A stretch of DNA of 64,000 bases from a virus. The DNA lies in the IMG/VR virus record IMGVR_UViG_3300050821_004765, positions 1 through 64,000 of that record. The stretch is one strand, 5' to 3'. The translations under genes were made by a program, and so were the position numbers. A model generated the notes under the pieces. The model searched no databases and was not told the DNA's origin. It was given only the letters and a program-made list of their open reading frames with translations. Positions 47,192 to 56,200 of this stretch are shown in pieces; the first letter of the stretch is position 1, and each line of letters opens with the position of its first letter.

Positions 47192-48367
47192 ATGCTGAAG
47201 GAAAGTTTGCTTTTCCGCTTCTGGGGCGGCGACGGTAACCGTTCTGGTTACATGACTGAGGGTGATATCCTCACCCATACAGTCGATGGCGTCGACCTAA
47301 ACCAGCTCTGGGCTGAGTTTATTGATGCCAATACCATCTATAACGAGCACAAGCAGGGTATGGTCGGTTTGCTGACCTACCCGGTGCTCTCGGACATTGA
47401 ACTTGTCCCCCAGATCGGTGACTTCAACTTTGAAGAGGCAACCGAGTTCGGTATCCCTCGTGGTCAGAACACCAACATCAGCTACTACCAGCTGGCGTAT
47501 GACTACAAGGACTATGACCTCAAGTTGGGCTACACCTGGAAGTTCTTGCGTGATGCCCCCGCCCAGCAGGTTGAGGCTATTCACACTAAGGCAATCCAGG
47601 CCGACCAGGCCCTGGTGTTCCGCAAGACGATGGAAGCTATTTTCTACAACGTCTCGCGAACTACCATCATCAACTCCATGCAGTACAAGGTGTCGCCGTT
47701 GGCGAACGCCGATGGTTGGGTACCGCCTAGCTACAAGGGCGTGGTGTTCGATGGTACGCACGACCACTACATCACTACTGGTGGTAGCGTTGTCGACTCT
47801 GGCGACGTTGAGGACTGCGTCAACCACCTAACCGAACACGGTTATGGTTGGGATACTGGTACCCAGATCGTTGCATTCTGCAACCGGTCGGAAATCAACC
47901 AGATCCGCACCTTCCGTTTTGGTCAGACTAACAACAACTCGGTTGTTGCGAACTTCGACTTCGTGCCGGCACTTGGCCAGCCCGCGTTGATTGTTCCTAA
48001 CGCTGAAGGTCTGTTGGGTGGTCAGGCGCCTGCGGTCTGGAATGGCCTGCGTGTATCTGGTTCTTACATGGACGTTCTGTTTGTGGAAGAGCCGCTAATG
48101 CCTCCCGGTTACATGATGTTCCTATCCACCGGTGGCGTCAACACCGACGAGAACATCGTGGGTGTGCGCGAGCACGTTTCACCGGAATGGCGGGGTTTGC
48201 GGTTGCTGCCGGGTAACCAGCAGCGCTACCCACTGGTGGATGGCTACTACATCCACGGCTTTGGTACTGGTATTCGTCGGCGTACTGGCGCTCTGGTTTG
48301 CCAGGTGTCTACCAACGGTAGCTACACGCCGCCTGCGCAGTACACCAACAACGGGGCGACTCGATGA
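47192..48367 (+). CDS. major capsid protein, 391 aa
   Basis: Placed after scaffold and decoration genes and of normal HK97-fold length. Aromatic and acidic throughout with a long N-terminal helix region (QVEAIHTKAIQADQALVFRK) and conserved-looking C-terminal PEWRGLRLLPGNQQRYPLVD. The N-terminus shares FWGGDG with the scaffold. Codon use is more G+C-rich and regular than in neighbours, as expected for the most abundant protein. Confidence 0.85.
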   Translation: MLKESLLFRFWGGDGNRSGYMTEGDILTHTVDGVDLNQLWAEFIDANTIYNEHKQGMVGLLTYPVLSDIELVPQIGDFNFEEATEFGIPRGQNTNISYYQLAYDYKDYDLKLGYTWKFLRDAPAQQVEAIHTKAIQADQALVFRKTMEAIFYNVSRTTIINSMQYKVSPLANADGWVPPSYKGVVFDGTHDHYITTGGSVVDSGDVEDCVNHLTEHGYGWDTGTQIVAFCNRSEINQIRTFRFGQTNNNSVVANFDFVPALGQPALIVPNAEGLLGGQAPAVWNGLRVSGSYMDVLFVEEPLMPPGYMMFLSTGGVNTDENIVGVREHVSPEWRGLRLLPGNQQRYPLVDGYYIHGFGTGIRRRTGALVCQVSTNGSYTPPAQYTNNGATR

Positions 48368-48765
48368 GCAGGGCTTCTCTGCAGGATATCCAGAACCTCG
48401 GTCGTCGTTTGACGACTGAGGAGGAGCGATACTTGCAAGCCCGTAGTCGCGGTTGGGAAATTGAGGTCAACCATCGTCAGCATCCCAAAAAGGATGACGC
48501 GCTTATTCCAAGCGATGATGAAGAATTTGTACTGACGGTTGGCGATGACGATGATGAAGCCGAAGATGCCCAGCTTGCTGCTGGCGATGACGTAGCTGAT
48601 GATGCGACCGCCAAGTACGAGCAGGCACTTGTTGCTCAAGTCAAGGGCTTGAGTGTCAAGGACTTGAAAGCTGAGTTGCAAGAACGTACCATCATCTACT
48701 CGCGTAGCGATTTGAAGAAGGACTTGCAGCTCAAATTGCTTGAGGCTGTTAGCAACGAAGCATAG
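48364..48765 (+). CDS. hypothetical acidic protein with SAP/LEM-like C-terminus, 133 aa
   Basis: Acidic middle (DDDDEAEDAQLAAGDDVADD). The C-terminal VKGLSVKDLKAELQERTIIY followed by two short helices looks like a SAP or HeH/LEM-type helix-extension-helix, a module common in head-tail joining and DNA-binding phage proteins. ATGA overlap with the capsid gene. Confidence 0.6.
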   Translation: MSRASLQDIQNLGRRLTTEEERYLQARSRGWEIEVNHRQHPKKDDALIPSDDEEFVLTVGDDDDEAEDAQLAAGDDVADDATAKYEQALVAQVKGLSVKDLKAELQERTIIYSRSDLKKDLQLKLLEAVSNEA

Positions 48766-48773
48766 GGGTTACC

Positions 48774-49163
48774 TTGGCGACCCAACAGGCGATTGCATCT
48801 GTACAGCAGTATCTGCCGTCTTGGGCCAGCACATTACCTGCAAACCCTTGGACGACTGAAACTATCAGCAATACACTTGACACCAATTGTGGTGATGTGT
48901 ACAAGACAGTTCGAGCATTCTGGGTACAGCGGGTTAGCGATCTGCAACCCTTGACAGATGTTCGCGAAGCTGACAGTGGGCGTCCATTGTCCCAGAACTT
49001 TGATCATGCATTTAAGATGCTAACTTACTGGGATGCTTATCTTGAGACATCTCACGAGACCAAGTTCACCAAGATAAAGCGGCGGTACCGCAAGCCACGC
49101 CCAGGCATTCTTATTGGGGTCGACCCATTTGGCTTTGGAAGTCCGTATGCCAGGACTGATTAG
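48774..49163 (+). CDS. head-tail connector protein, 129 aa
   Basis: By position, the first of the connector set between capsid and tail genes. Mostly helical (AIASVQQYLPSWASTLPANP at the N-terminus). TTG start with AGGGG upstream. Sequence alone gives no firm family match, so the call depends on synteny. Confidence 0.6.
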   Translation: MATQQAIASVQQYLPSWASTLPANPWTTETISNTLDTNCGDVYKTVRAFWVQRVSDLQPLTDVREADSGRPLSQNFDHAFKMLTYWDAYLETSHETKFTKIKRRYRKPRPGILIGVDPFGFGSPYARTD

Positions 49164-49563
49164 TATCCAGAATGCCGAACTTGCATTTGTCACGCAAGAG
49201 TATATCAACGAGCTACCAACCACGATAACCCTCACTCCGTCACGTGGCACGCCTGTCCTCAAGGCTAGCGGCGGTCACGACTATACACCGGCTACGCCGC
49301 GCGCTCCGCAGGTCTTTCGGGTCGTTCCTCGGCCCTCCCCAGCCGGGACCGAAGAGACTCAGGACGGCCCAAATTTCGTCAAAAAGTACGGCTATACCCT
49401 AGTTGGCATGCCAAATTCCATTGTAGCATTTGGAGACGTCTGGGATGAGACTACAGAAGATGGTACAAACCTTCATTACCACGTTGATGAAGTAATGCCC
49501 GCTACTGGCTGGGACTTTCGTGCCAATGTTACATGCTATGCTACGGAGCCGCAGCATGGCTAA
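49147..49563 (+). CDS. head-tail stopper-like protein, 138 aa
   Basis: Position and length fit a head-closure (stopper) protein. Beta-rich with TPVLKASGGHDYTPATPRAP and VVPRPSPAGTEETQDGP. The chosen ATG (MPGLISIQNA) overlaps the preceding gene by 17 bases. A CpG-rich patch covers residues 30-80. Confidence 0.58.
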   Translation: MPGLISIQNAELAFVTQEYINELPTTITLTPSRGTPVLKASGGHDYTPATPRAPQVFRVVPRPSPAGTEETQDGPNFVKKYGYTLVGMPNSIVAFGDVWDETTEDGTNLHYHVDEVMPATGWDFRANVTCYATEPQHG

Positions 49564-50101
49564 TGTCGAGTTCAGTTGGGATACCGCAAGCTCAACGGCT
49601 TTGCAAACGAGATTCCAGAATCTGCCAGAAGAAATTGACGTAAAAATGGTCACTTTCTTGGAGCAACTCGCACCAAAAGCCGAGACAGAAATGAAAGTCC
49701 GTGCTCCTTGGCGTAACTGGACTTGGGATGCTCGAAACGGACTGTTTGTTGAGCCGGTAGTGCTCGGTTTGCCAGGCGGGGTTCGTGAATATAGCTTGAT
49801 ATTTGGCCATACTGTTGATTATGGTATATATTTGGAAACTATCGTCAATGGTAAGTATCAGATCATTATGCCAATGGTTAAAGCGACCGGCGAAACGATT
49901 ATGCAAGCCCTTGGCGGTCTTCTTGGGCCTTATGGGGCTATGGAAATTGGCGAGATTAAGCCCGAACTGTATTCTGGCGGCACCTCAGAGACTGTTGGAC
50001 GCGAAATCATGCATCTATTGCGTAATTATAAGCGCAATGTAAAGCAACACTTTGGCAACAACGCCTACTACCCGCGTGCAGCACCTAGGTGGTCGCGATG
50101 A
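49556..50101 (+). CDS. tail-completion protein (HK97 gp10-like), 181 aa
   Basis: The opening helix region (FQNLPEEIDVKMVTFLEQLA) followed by APKAETEMKVRAPWRNWTWD is the usual pattern of HK97 gp10-type proteins at the head-tail junction. The start (MANVEFSWDTA) overlaps the upstream gene by eight bases. Confidence 0.68.
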   Translation: MANVEFSWDTASSTALQTRFQNLPEEIDVKMVTFLEQLAPKAETEMKVRAPWRNWTWDARNGLFVEPVVLGLPGGVREYSLIFGHTVDYGIYLETIVNGKYQIIMPMVKATGETIMQALGGLLGPYGAMEIGEIKPELYSGGTSETVGREIMHLLRNYKRNVKQHFGNNAYYPRAAPRWSR

Positions 50102-50544
50102 GTAGAGCTGTTGTATTTAGTGTACTATCAAATTCCACTAAATTACAAAACCTTGGATTCACCAGTGGATATATTCTCCCCAACTATGATGGTGACCAAC
50201 GTCCCAATATTAGCATCAACCAAAACAACCCATTCTTTATGGTCTTACGCTGGGGCGCGCAACGCTTTGATCCGCGCTTCTATCGTGGACCGCGCACTCT
50301 TGACATTTGGGTGCATATGGCTCGCGAAATTAGTACAGATTATAGTCGAATTGACGCTGTGATTGAGATAATTGATCCGCTGTTAACAGGTATAATTGAT
50401 ACGCCTGGAGCCGACGGACAATCTGTTACTTCAATTGAGATGATGGGGCGAAGTGTCGATTTAGAAGACCCAGTATATCAGACACTTTGTCGTAATGCTT
50501 CTTATAAGATCATATCGAGGAACACAACTACAGGAGCTGAGTAA
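50098..50544 (+). CDS. tail terminator-like protein, 148 aa
   Basis: Position just before the tail tube region, length and alternating strands and helices (RGPRTLDIWVHMAREI, RIDAVIEIIDPLLTG) fit a lambda gpU-type tail terminator, which caps the tail. ATG overlaps the upstream stop as ATGA. Confidence 0.65.
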   Translation: MSRAVVFSVLSNSTKLQNLGFTSGYILPNYDGDQRPNISINQNNPFFMVLRWGAQRFDPRFYRGPRTLDIWVHMAREISTDYSRIDAVIEIIDPLLTGIIDTPGADGQSVTSIEMMGRSVDLEDPVYQTLCRNASYKIISRNTTTGAE

Positions 50545-50895
50545 ATGTCTCAACTTGTTATCCCGAAGCCAGATGTGCATTTGAATGCCAATGTAGCAGT
50601 CAACCGTCGCGCTGCCGACCCTGAGAAGGCCAAGGGCCCATTTGTCAAGTATGTGGGTATTGCATCCAAGCGTCTGATTCGCTCGGATCACTGGCGGAGT
50701 AAGGGCATCGATCTCAAAGATTCGAGTGCTTCCCACACATGGGACATTAAGAACAAGCACATGATTCCAACCTCAGAGTTTTCCAACGAGCAGCTGGATT
50801 ACTTGCTGGTCGATGATTTGCAAGCGAAGGGCGGCCATAGCTTCCTTGAAGTTGATTACAATGATGAAGGACAACTTGTTCAGGTAAAGCACTAA
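50545..50895 (+). CDS. hypothetical tail-region protein, 116 aa
   Basis: Not recognised. Starts right after the preceding stop. Contains KYVGIASKRLIRSDHWRSKG and acidic EVDYNDEGQLVQV. Possibly a minor component of the tail or head-tail interface. Confidence 0.6.
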   Translation: MSQLVIPKPDVHLNANVAVNRRAADPEKAKGPFVKYVGIASKRLIRSDHWRSKGIDLKDSSASHTWDIKNKHMIPTSEFSNEQLDYLLVDDLQAKGGHSFLEVDYNDEGQLVQVKH

Positions 50896-50898
50896 CCA

Positions 50899-51102
50899 AT
50901 GGACGAACCGCTTGAGATGCGGTGCAATACACTGCACGGTATTGTCAAGAACGGTTTAATCGAAATAAAGTGTCACTATATTAAATGCACCAAAGGCAAA
51001 GCGGTCAACGTATTTCACTACTTTGATCCTAAGACCGGTGATTTGGTAGATACCAAAGTCTATCAAGATCCAGTACCAAAGATGAAAGGACGCAAGCGAT
51101 GA
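50899..51102 (+). CDS. hypothetical small protein, 67 aa
   Basis: Not recognised. Two Cys residues and a basic end (PVPKMKGRKR). Overlaps the tail tube gene by four bases. Confidence 0.55.
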   Translation: MDEPLEMRCNTLHGIVKNGLIEIKCHYIKCTKGKAVNVFHYFDPKTGDLVDTKVYQDPVPKMKGRKR

Positions 51103-52259
51103 CCGCTCCTGTGCCTGATCCGTTGCCGTACGGTATTCGGCAGATTATGCTCACACCGTACCTGGATGTTCAGGGCACAATGTTGAGCACGCAGAGTTAC
51201 CCCCTGCCTGTCGCTATGACTCTAGGTTTCTCTGAAACTGAACAGTTCGATGAACTTCGTGGTGATGACAAGCTTGTAGCAGTGCACGGCCGTGGCCCAC
51301 AGGTCGACTGGTCGTTGGAGTCCGGCGGTATGAATATGGTGGCCTGGTCCATTATCACCGGTGGCTCCGTTGTAGAGTCCGGTGTCGCACCGAACCGCCA
51401 GGTTGCTCTACAGAAGTCTTGGGATGACGAGCGGCCATACTTCCGCATCGATGGTCGGATCATTTCTGACTCGGGTGGTAACGTCGTGGCCCGCATCTAC
51501 CGCGCTAAGGCCAATGGTAAGATCCAGGCCAACCACAAGAACGGCGCATTCCAGACCAGCCAGATTGATGGTATCGGCCTGCCGTTGGTTAATGACGACG
51601 CTTCTTGGCTGTATGAAATTGTACAGAACGAGACCGATTCGCCCCTGTCGGGTACGCCGACCCCCAACCCGGTCCCCATTCCCACTAACGTCTATGTTGG
51701 TGTTATCACCAATACAACCGTGGCGCTGTCCTGGACTGACATCATTGAGGCGTCGCAATACCTCGTTCAGCAGTCCATCGACGGCGGAGTAACTTGGACT
51801 GCCGTGCCTGCGGGTACAAATGCGGTGCAGACGGTAACGCTTGCCAACGCGACTGGTGGTACCTTCACCCTGACGTTTGGTGGACAGACCACTGTACCGA
51901 TCGCTTATAACGCAAGCGCTGCTACTGTGCAGTCCGCTTTGATGGCGCTGTCTTCGATTGGCGCCAATAACGTTGTCGTATCGCTGACTGGTTCTGTGTA
52001 CACCGTCACTTTCGATGACGCACTTGGTGACGCAGCTCAGACCTTGATGACGGATTCGGCGACTGGCTTGACGGGTAGTTCGCCTACTATCACCATTGCT
52101 ACCGCAACTGCCGGTACTTCTGGCGGCGGTCAGCCAACCGAGCCGTTTACTACCATCACCGGATTGACTGCTAATACACATTACCAGTTCCAGGTGGCCG
52201 CGGTCGTTAACAGCGTAACTGGCGAATACTGCACCCCGGTACTTGCTTTGACTACTTAA
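51099..52259 (+). CDS. major tail (tube) protein with nested FN3 and repeat domains, 386 aa
   Basis: Residues 1-185 form the tube domain. From 195, a fibronectin type III fold begins (NTTVALSWTDIIEASQYLVQ) and is completed by ITGLTANTHYQFQVAAVVNS at 353-372. Inserted in its middle, residues 243-343, is a copy of the domain found in the capsid decoration protein (GTFTLTFGGQTT, PIAYNASAATVQSALMALSS). The extra domains probably decorate the tail surface. Position before the chaperone genes confirms the call. Confidence 0.82.
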   Translation: MTAPVPDPLPYGIRQIMLTPYLDVQGTMLSTQSYPLPVAMTLGFSETEQFDELRGDDKLVAVHGRGPQVDWSLESGGMNMVAWSIITGGSVVESGVAPNRQVALQKSWDDERPYFRIDGRIISDSGGNVVARIYRAKANGKIQANHKNGAFQTSQIDGIGLPLVNDDASWLYEIVQNETDSPLSGTPTPNPVPIPTNVYVGVITNTTVALSWTDIIEASQYLVQQSIDGGVTWTAVPAGTNAVQTVTLANATGGTFTLTFGGQTTVPIAYNASAATVQSALMALSSIGANNVVVSLTGSVYTVTFDDALGDAAQTLMTDSATGLTGSSPTITIATATAGTSGGGQPTEPFTTITGLTANTHYQFQVAAVVNSVTGEYCTPVLALTT

Positions 52260-52289
52260 TAGCAATTTCAACGAGTCCAAGGAGACCAA

Positions 52290-52955
52290 ATGAGTAGTCC
52301 GATTGCCCCGCCTGGTGGCGTAATGATTGACGCCGCCACTGCTGCTACGGTAGAGCGTTTACGTGCAGCCGGTCTATTGCAGGATAGCGGTGTACAAGTT
52401 ACGCCACCGCCTATCCCCCAAGAGCCAATTAAGCCGGTGAATCCTTACGCGCCGACAGGTTGGCGCAAGAAGCAGTCCCTCGAGTTTGACTTGACATTGC
52501 CTAGCGGCCAGACAGTGCGGTTACGCCGACTCGACCGGGCTGACCTGTTCAAGCTTAGGATCATCGATCACCTTGACACGCTATTGCCTATGCTGATTGA
52601 CATGGCTGACGATACTTCATCCGATGATATCCGTGAGCAAATCAAGGACAAGTCTGGTGTGATCGGCGATATGGTCAATGCTGCCGATGTTGCTATATTG
52701 GCGTGCTGTATTCGACCGGCTGTTACCAACGACCCGAAGGCAACTTACTACGGTACAGAAGCGGAACAGGCTGATCCAAACTTCTGGCCAATTTTCCACA
52801 TTGATGATATTGACCTTGACGACAAGCTGGCGATTTTTACGGCTGTGTTCAAAGGTGAATCTGATGCGTTGAAAAGTGTTTCAAGAGCGCCGGTTAGCGT
52901 GGAACCTGTATCAACAAACCCAGTCGTATCATTGCCCACCGAGCCAGTTGATTGA
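52290..52955 (+). CDS. tail assembly chaperone, short form (G-like), 221 aa
   Basis: Binds the tape measure during tail building, by analogy with lambda gpG. Acidic and helical, with LRRLDRADLFKLRIIDHLD in the core. The 3' end overlaps the downstream chaperone frame for about 80 bases, so a programmed shift probably extends it. Confidence 0.78.
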   Translation: MSSPIAPPGGVMIDAATAATVERLRAAGLLQDSGVQVTPPPIPQEPIKPVNPYAPTGWRKKQSLEFDLTLPSGQTVRLRRLDRADLFKLRIIDHLDTLLPMLIDMADDTSSDDIREQIKDKSGVIGDMVNAADVAILACCIRPAVTNDPKATYYGTEAEQADPNFWPIFHIDDIDLDDKLAIFTAVFKGESDALKSVSRAPVSVEPVSTNPVVSLPTEPVD

Positions 52956-53205
52956 CATTGAAGGTGCAGCTGGTTACATTCTTGATCGAGCAATATGGAT
53001 CTTTGGTACTAATGTAGAGGCAAAGATGGCAGAGGCTGAATCGTCCGCAAGCGGTGACGCATTCCGTCGATCTGCCAGAATGCGGGCTTTCGCTCGCTGT
53101 ATGGGCGACAACATGGAGACCTCCACAGCGGGGTTCGCAAGCCCATTTGTTTCATCAGCCAAAGACTCCACAGATGATAGTGAAATTCTGATGGAGAACT
53201 TTTAA
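52873..53205 (+). CDS. tail assembly chaperone, frameshifted extension (T-like)
   Basis: This frame is open from just after a TGA and carries PSQLIDIEGAAGYILDRAIW, the typical start of actinophage T-parts, to a stop that overlaps the tape measure ATG. It lies in the +1 (or -2) frame relative to the G-like gene. A candidate slip site is CCC-A at 52,935-52,938 (TTG CCC ACC), from which the shifted product would read PSQLIDIEG. It is not expected to be translated on its own. Confidence 0.7.
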   Translation, partial: KVFQERRLAWNLYQQTQSYHCPPSQLIDIEGAAGYILDRAIWIFGTNVEAKMAEAESSASGDAFRRSARMRAFARCMGDNMETSTAGFASPFVSSAKDSTDDSEILMENF

Positions 53206-56200
53206 TGGCTGATGAAGATCTAGGCACAGCGCATGGCCAAGTCAAGATCACCGCAGATGTCAGCGGTGCTCTTGAAGCTTCTGCTGCTATGGCGGGTCTT
53301 AATACCGAAGGCAAAACGCTCCAGGGCACACTCGGTAAAACTACCGACGAAATGTCCAGACAAGAGAAGCAGTCACAGGTTAGTGCTGCTTCACTAAGTA
53401 ATTTACAGAGTAAGCACGAAGGTTTGCGGCAACGTATGCAGGAAACTGCAGATGCTGCTGGTAAAGTCCGGCAAGCACAAGCCGATCTTGATGCAGTAAT
53501 GCTCAACGTCTCTTCAACTACAGAAGAGCAAAGGGATGCGCTTAAGAATTTAACACAAGTTAAGCGAGATGCAACAGAAGCGGAAAAAGCACAGACGCTT
53601 GCTGCAGATGCTTTCAGACGTGCCATGGATAATCACAACAATACTGTTGGCAAAAGCAGTATTGTTCAAAGAGCCTTCTCTGCAGACGCGCGTGAATCAG
53701 CACGCACTATGCGTACGTTTGGTCAATCACTTGATGAAGCTGGCGAAAAACTCCAGGAATTTGACAAGCGTAAGGATCACACTCGCGAAAATATCCGTGG
53801 CTTCCGCAGGGACTGGGAAGACATGGTTGATTCAATTGGCAAATTTGTCAAGATCAATTCGACCAAAGAAACGCTACAGGGTATTGCCGATACCATTAGC
53901 AATGTTCGTAATGCTACTTTAGGCGTTCTTGCAGGTGGCGGACTAGCCGGTGGACTAGGTTTGCTGCTTGGTGGCGGTACTGAAGGCCTAGTTGGCATGG
54001 TTGCGTCTATGACGGAGCTAGTCGGACTAGTAGGACTTCTGCCAGGTCTCCTAGCAGGAGCCGGGGCCGGTGTAGCGACCCTCGCAGTCGGGTTCCATGG
54101 AGTCGCTGAGTCTATCGGCGCCATGGGCGATCCCATGAAATTCGTAGAATCGCTACGCGAACTTGGACCTGTTACTCGGCAGGCCATGGTTGAAATCCAT
54201 AGTTTCTATGCAAGCTTCCGTGGTGCCATGGAAGAAGTGCAAGATAGTATCTTCACACCGATTTTGAATGATATCCAACCGCTAGTTATGACTTATTTGC
54301 CTATGCTTATGCATGCAGGGCAAGAAATTGGCGCCGTCTTCGGTCAAGCTGGGCATCTATTTGCAGCTTGGTTGGAAACTCCAGAGACTGTACAAACTAT
54401 TCAGCAGTTCTTGCACAATGTAGCCGGTGGTTTGCAAGCCGCACTTCCTGCAGTCCAGGCATTCTCCAATGCGTTCCTGACTATCAGTGCCGTTGGCGGG
54501 GGATTCTTTCAGCAAATTGGTGAATCAGTTGCAGCAGTCGCCAAAGAATTTAACGCTTTCATAAGTAGCGCTGCACAAAGCGGTAAACTACAAGAATTCA
54601 TTCAGTATGGTATTGATTCCTTTAAAGTCTTGATGACTAACATCAAAGATGTTAGTGAAGCACTATTCAATATATTCTCAATTGGCAATCAATATGGCGG
54701 TGGCTTCTTAGAGCTTTTCCGCAATATCGGGCAAGAGTTCCTTAATTGGACTAAGTCTATTGGCGGCCAACGAACAATCGCTGACTTCTTTCAAACAATT
54801 ACGGAAGCCGGTAAAGCACTTCACCCAATTCTTCGTGAAGTTGGCAGTGGACTGGCCACTGTTGTATCTAGCATAGTTCACCTTGGTACAGATATTGCAC
54901 CGAGTATTAATGTATTCTTCAAGGATCTAAATGATGCACTGAAGATTCTTGGTCCGGCATTGATACAATCTGCTCCGGCATTTAGCGAATTTGTTGAAGC
55001 TATGGGGCGTTTGGTATTAGGTGTAGTACAAGCACTTGGGCCGAACTTACCAACATTCCTTAAGAACTTTGCTGACGCCGCTATTAAATTAGTTGGTCCG
55101 GCCACTGAATTGGCTGGAGCGCTCGGCGAACTACTCGGCAAATTAACGCCCAAAGAAATTGAATTTATTATTGGTGCTGTAGGTGCATTTAATGCACTGG
55201 GTACAGTTATTCCAATCGTTACAGGCGCTGTTGCATTACTAGCCAATCCCGTTGGCCTAGTAGTTGCAGGTATTGCTGCCCTTACTGCTGGTCTTGTTTA
55301 CTTCTATGAAAACAATGATGGCTTTAAAGAGTGGGTGGATGATGTTAATGCTGGCATCGATGAATTACCAGATGCGCTTAGTAAAGTGCCTAGTTTCTTT
55401 GAGAGTATGTGGGATACTGTTACGAAATTGATTAAGGGTTGGTGGGGCGATGTAAGTAATTGGGGTGAAAAGCTTGCCGATGATTTTGCAGCTGGCATTC
55501 GCAGTGGTTTAACTACGGTAGAAGATGCCGTCAAGGACATGTTCGGCATACCAGTATCCCATGGCAAACCGGGCTCGCCTACTGAAGAGGGACCACTTTC
55601 AGATACTTGGTCTGATACATGGGGCGCACAATTTAGTCATGACTATGCATCCGGTATTGCATCGGGGCAAGGTGAAGTAGCGGCTGCAGCAAGTGGCGTA
55701 GCAGGTGCAGCTAAAGATCAATTTAGTACATCAGGAAATACAGTCGCTGTTGGTGGAGAGTATCATGCTGGCAGCTCTGGTTTTGACCAATGGATTAAAC
55801 GATTAACTTCAGATATGAAGGCAGTATCTAATATTGCCCATGAAGTTATCAGCACCGGTCTTGGTGCAGCAAGCGATGTGCTTAAAGGCGTAAAACTCTT
55901 TGCCGAATTGTGGAAGGGTGGCGTCAACCCATTGACTGCACCTGGCGGTTTTGACCAAGGTGATAAACCGCTAATTCCACAAGCAGCATACCAAGGTCAA
56001 TTCGATGTACCAAATGTACCAAAGGCGAGTCCATATGGACAACTAAGCGCTACGGATACCACAGTGCCTGCGACAGGCAGCGGACCGACCACGGGCACTT
56101 ATGTACCGCCCAGCGCTAAAGGACCGGCAAGCGATACGCCGCCAACAACACCAGTCGCGCCTACAGGTGGAGCAGTCGCGCCCGCTGGTGGACAAGTTGG

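Noticed and set aside
51408-52289. 293-codon antisense ORF across the tail tube gene
   Set aside because: It is the complement of a firm structural gene and has no promoter or ribosome-binding site that I can see.
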